Assembly (NCBI GenBank): GCA_013153415.1
Contig: JAADEO010000145.1
Location: 1 to 23,055, forward strand
Source: Deltaproteobacteria bacterium
Lineage (GTDB): Bacteria; Desulfobacterota; Anaeroferrophillalia; Anaeroferrophillales; Tharpellaceae
Reading direction: 5' to 3'
Length of the DNA: 23,055 nt
Position numbers and translations under genes: made by a program. The notes beneath the pieces were generated by a model. It was not told the DNA's origin. It did no database searches and was given only the letters and a program-made list of their open reading frames with translations. Numbering within the stretch: position 1 is the stretch's first letter; every line of letters starts with the position of its first letter. Positions 20,952 to 23,055 of this stretch are shown one piece after another.

Positions 20952-22252
20952 CGGAACAGTCACGGGAAAATGAGAGTGGTAAGGTAGCACCGGCCAACGG
21001 TCTGCCCCGGCGCACCCTGAAACAGCGCTTTTTTGCCGTGGGCCTGATTGTCGTGTTGCTGACGGCCGGCACTTTAGCCGCAAGATTCATCATCAGGAGC
21101 CGGCCTCGGGTGAAAAAACGGCCGCCGAGTGAAATGGTGACCCTGGTTACGGCCGTCAAGGTCTTTCCCGAGGATCGCCGGATCGAGGTTCGGGCCCAGG
21201 GGCGGATGATTCCGGCCAAAGAGATCGTGCTCCAGGCCCGGGTCACCGGTACCGTGGTCTATCTCCATCCCCAGCTGGTGCCGGGCGGCATTATCGGCAA
21301 GAGTGAGATCCTGCTCAAGCTCGATGATACCGATTACCGGCTCAATTTCAAACGCATGCAGGACGCCCTGGCCCTGGAAGAGGCCAACCTCCGGCTCGAA
21401 GAGGGCAGCCAGAACGTTGCCCGCCAGGAGTGGGATCTGATTCGCAAGCTGGGGGACGAGATCGGCGGCAAGGTGGATGAGAGCAGTCGCGACCTGGCCC
21501 TGCGCAAACCCCAGCTGGCCAAGGTCAAGGCCCGCATCGCCTCGGCCCGGACGGCCCTGGAGAAAGCCCGGGTCGATCTCGAAAGGTGCACTATCCGGGC
21601 CCCGTTCAATCTCGTGGTGCGCAGCGAGAATGTCGATATCGGTTCCGAGATCACGACCGCCACCAAGATCGCCACGCTGGCGGCGACCGATCGTTTCTGG
21701 GCCGAGATTTCGCTGCCGGTAGCCAAGCTTGATCGTTTTGACCTGCCCCGGCCGGGCGAAGAGGGAGGTTCCCCGGTCAGGGTCATTTCCCGGAACGGGC
21801 GGTCGTGGTCCGGAAAGATCGTTTCCCTGGCCCCGGATCTCGATGAAAACGGTCTCATGGCCCGGATCCTGGTGGCGGTCGATGATCCCCTGGGACTGAA
21901 AAGCGGGCATCGCCCCCTGCTGCTCGGCAGCTTCGTTAAGGCGGTCATCAGCGGCAAGCTGATGGCCGGGGTTTTCCGGGTGCCGCGTTCGGCCCTGAGG
22001 GAAAACGAAACCCTTTTCCTGGTCAACGAGAAACAGCGTCTGCATCACCAGACGGTTCACGTGGCCTGGAAAAATCTCGAGAATGTCTTTGTCGACCGGG
22101 GGCTCAACCCCGGAGACCGGGTGATAACCTCAACCCTGGCGGCCCCGGTCGAGGGCATGCTGCTGCGGGTGGTTGCAGGCGTAACGGATGATTCCGGAGA
22201 GACTCCGGCCGCTGCCGACTCCAGTCGGCAGAGTGGGGCGGAACAGCGATGA
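20948..22252 (+). CDS. RND efflux membrane-fusion (periplasmic adaptor) protein
   Basis: This 434-residue adaptor connects the inner-membrane pump with the outer-membrane duct. A basic N-terminus is followed by one membrane segment or uncleaved signal (about 28-48). Then come a lipoyl/barrel-sandwich half (GRMIPAKEIVLQARVTGTVV), an alpha-helical hairpin (about 135-210) rich in Leu, Glu, Arg and Lys, the second lipoyl half (IRAPFNLVVRSENVDIGSEI) and beta-barrel domains. Unlike most AcrA-type adaptors it has no lipobox Cys. The ATG overlaps the preceding stop as ATGA, and its own stop overlaps the pump start the same way. The C-terminal 20 residues are low-complexity Ser, Ala and Gln. It belongs to the HlyD family. 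Confidence 0.93.
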   Translation: MTEQSRENESGKVAPANGLPRRTLKQRFFAVGLIVVLLTAGTLAARFIIRSRPRVKKRPPSEMVTLVTAVKVFPEDRRIEVRAQGRMIPAKEIVLQARVTGTVVYLHPQLVPGGIIGKSEILLKLDDTDYRLNFKRMQDALALEEANLRLEEGSQNVARQEWDLIRKLGDEIGGKVDESSRDLALRKPQLAKVKARIASARTALEKARVDLERCTIRAPFNLVVRSENVDIGSEITTATKIATLAATDRFWAEISLPVAKLDRFDLPRPGEEGGSPVRVISRNGRSWSGKIVSLAPDLDENGLMARILVAVDDPLGLKSGHRPLLLGSFVKAVISGKLMAGVFRVPRSALRENETLFLVNEKQRLHHQTVHVAWKNLENVFVDRGLNPGDRVITSTLAAPVEGMLLRVVAGVTDDSGETPAAADSSRQSGAEQR

Positions 22253-23055
22253 CCACGCGGCGGGAGACGGAAGACCGGCGGCCGCAAATGCGTGGCGCCA
22301 TCGCTTGGATGGCGGGCAACTCGGTGGCCGCCAATCTGGTGATGCTCTTTCTTCTGATCGGCGGTTTCGTCTGGGGCAGCCATATCAAGCAGGAGGTTTT
22401 CCCCGAGTTTACCCTCGACCAGGTGCGGATCACGGTGCTCTATCCCGGGGCCACGCCGGAGGATGTCGTCGATGGCATCGTTCTGCCGATCGAAGAGGCG
22501 ATCCAGGGAGTCGACGGAATCAAGGAGGTGGTTTCGATTGCCGACGAGGGGGTTGGCACGGTCATGGTCGAGGCCGATATCGATACCGACCTGCAGCGGC
22601 TGGCTACCGACATCAAGAATGAGGTCGACCGCATTTACTCTTTTCCCGAGGATGCCGAAGAACCGCTGGTGACCATTCCTTCGCATAAGCGCCAGGTCGT
22701 CACCCTGCTGATTTCCGGCGACCAGGAGCGCAAGGTTCTGCGCGAGGTCACCGAGATGATCCGCGATCGTTTGCTCCAGGACGAAGAGATCACTCGGGTC
22801 GAACTCTTGGGAGACCGTCCGCTCGAACTCAGTATCGAGGTCCCTTCTGAAATTCTCGAGGCCTATCATCTTAAGCTTGCCCAGGTGGCGGAGAAGGTGC
22901 GTGCCGCGGCCCGGGATATTCCCGGCGGCACGATCAAAACCCGGGGCGGCGATATCCTCGTGCGGATGGCCGAGAGGAAGGACTATAAAAACGAGTTTTC
23001 CCGTATCCCCATCATTACCCGGGCCAACGGCACGATCGTCACTCTGGGCGAAATC
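22249..23055 (+). CDS. RND-family inner-membrane efflux transporter (AcrB type), 5' part
   Basis: The first 269 codons of a proton-driven pump are present; the gene continues past the window end with no stop. ATG 22249 overlaps the adaptor stop as ATGA. After a basic leader, the first transmembrane helix (about 24-42, AANLVMLFLLIGGFVWGS) is followed by KQEVFPEF and VRITVLYPGATPEDVVDGIVLPIEEAI (68-93), the standard start of the porter domain in AcrB-like proteins. The downstream motif GVDGIKEVVSIADEGVGTVMVEAD is also typical. Complete members have about 1000-1050 residues and twelve membrane helices, so about three quarters are missing here. Heavy-metal versus drug-type specificity cannot be decided from this part. 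Confidence 0.93.
   Translation, partial: MTTRRETEDRRPQMRGAIAWMAGNSVAANLVMLFLLIGGFVWGSHIKQEVFPEFTLDQVRITVLYPGATPEDVVDGIVLPIEEAIQGVDGIKEVVSIADEGVGTVMVEADIDTDLQRLATDIKNEVDRIYSFPEDAEEPLVTIPSHKRQVVTLLISGDQERKVLREVTEMIRDRLLQDEEITRVELLGDRPLELSIEVPSEILEAYHLKLAQVAEKVRAAARDIPGGTIKTRGGDILVRMAERKDYKNEFSRIPIITRANGTIVTLGEI

Overview
The window looks like chromosomal DNA of a strictly anaerobic Gram-negative bacterium of fairly high GC. Two heterodisulfide-reductase (Hdr) modules, an MvhD/FrhB-type electron-entry pair, a flavodiiron protein and an RND efflux operon together suggest a sulfate reducer, syntroph or relative of the Desulfobacterota. That placement is an inference from gene content; no marker gene fixes it.

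Bases 197-17409 form one co-directional block of thirteen genes behind a strong sigma70-like promoter (121-149). I see no convincing internal terminator. Order: two-subunit class I fumarase (alpha, beta); hdrC1-hdrB1-hdrA1-hdrA2; hdrC2-hdrB2-hdrA3; mvhD; an FrhB/FdhB-like iron-sulfur flavoprotein; an iron-sulfur subunit and flavoprotein of a soluble fumarate reductase/succinate dehydrogenase; sucC and sucD. The carbon enzymes cover consecutive steps: malate to fumarate, fumarate to succinate, succinate to succinyl-CoA. The redox genes between them supply or remove electrons at the fumarate/succinate step. No membrane anchor or quinone site is encoded.

The most interesting feature is this combination: a quinone-independent fumarate reductase with flavin-based electron-bifurcation machinery. 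The FrdA-like subunit has Asn where classical enzymes have the His that binds FAD covalently. The FrdB-like subunit has two four-Cys clusters instead of a [4Fe-4S] plus a [3Fe-4S]. The two Hdr modules are paralogous: separate HdrA1 and HdrA2 match, half for half, the single 1012-residue HdrA3, so HdrA1 and HdrA2 probably act as a heterodimer. A working model is that electrons from a donor such as NADH, formate or hydrogen enter through FrhB/MvhD and bifurcate at HdrA to ferredoxin and, through HdrBC and FrdBA, to fumarate. The reverse (confurcating succinate oxidation) is the alternative. Neither direction nor donor can be proved from sequence.

After a strong terminator (17436-17480) come a convergent YfcE-type phosphodiesterase on the minus strand, a divergently transcribed FprA-type flavodiiron protein with its own promoter and terminator, and a tightly overlapping RND efflux operon (outer-membrane lipoprotein, membrane-fusion protein, inner-membrane pump). 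The pump gene runs off the window end. I see no tRNA, rRNA, CRISPR array, insertion sequence or phage gene, and no gene-free stretch longer than 300 bases.
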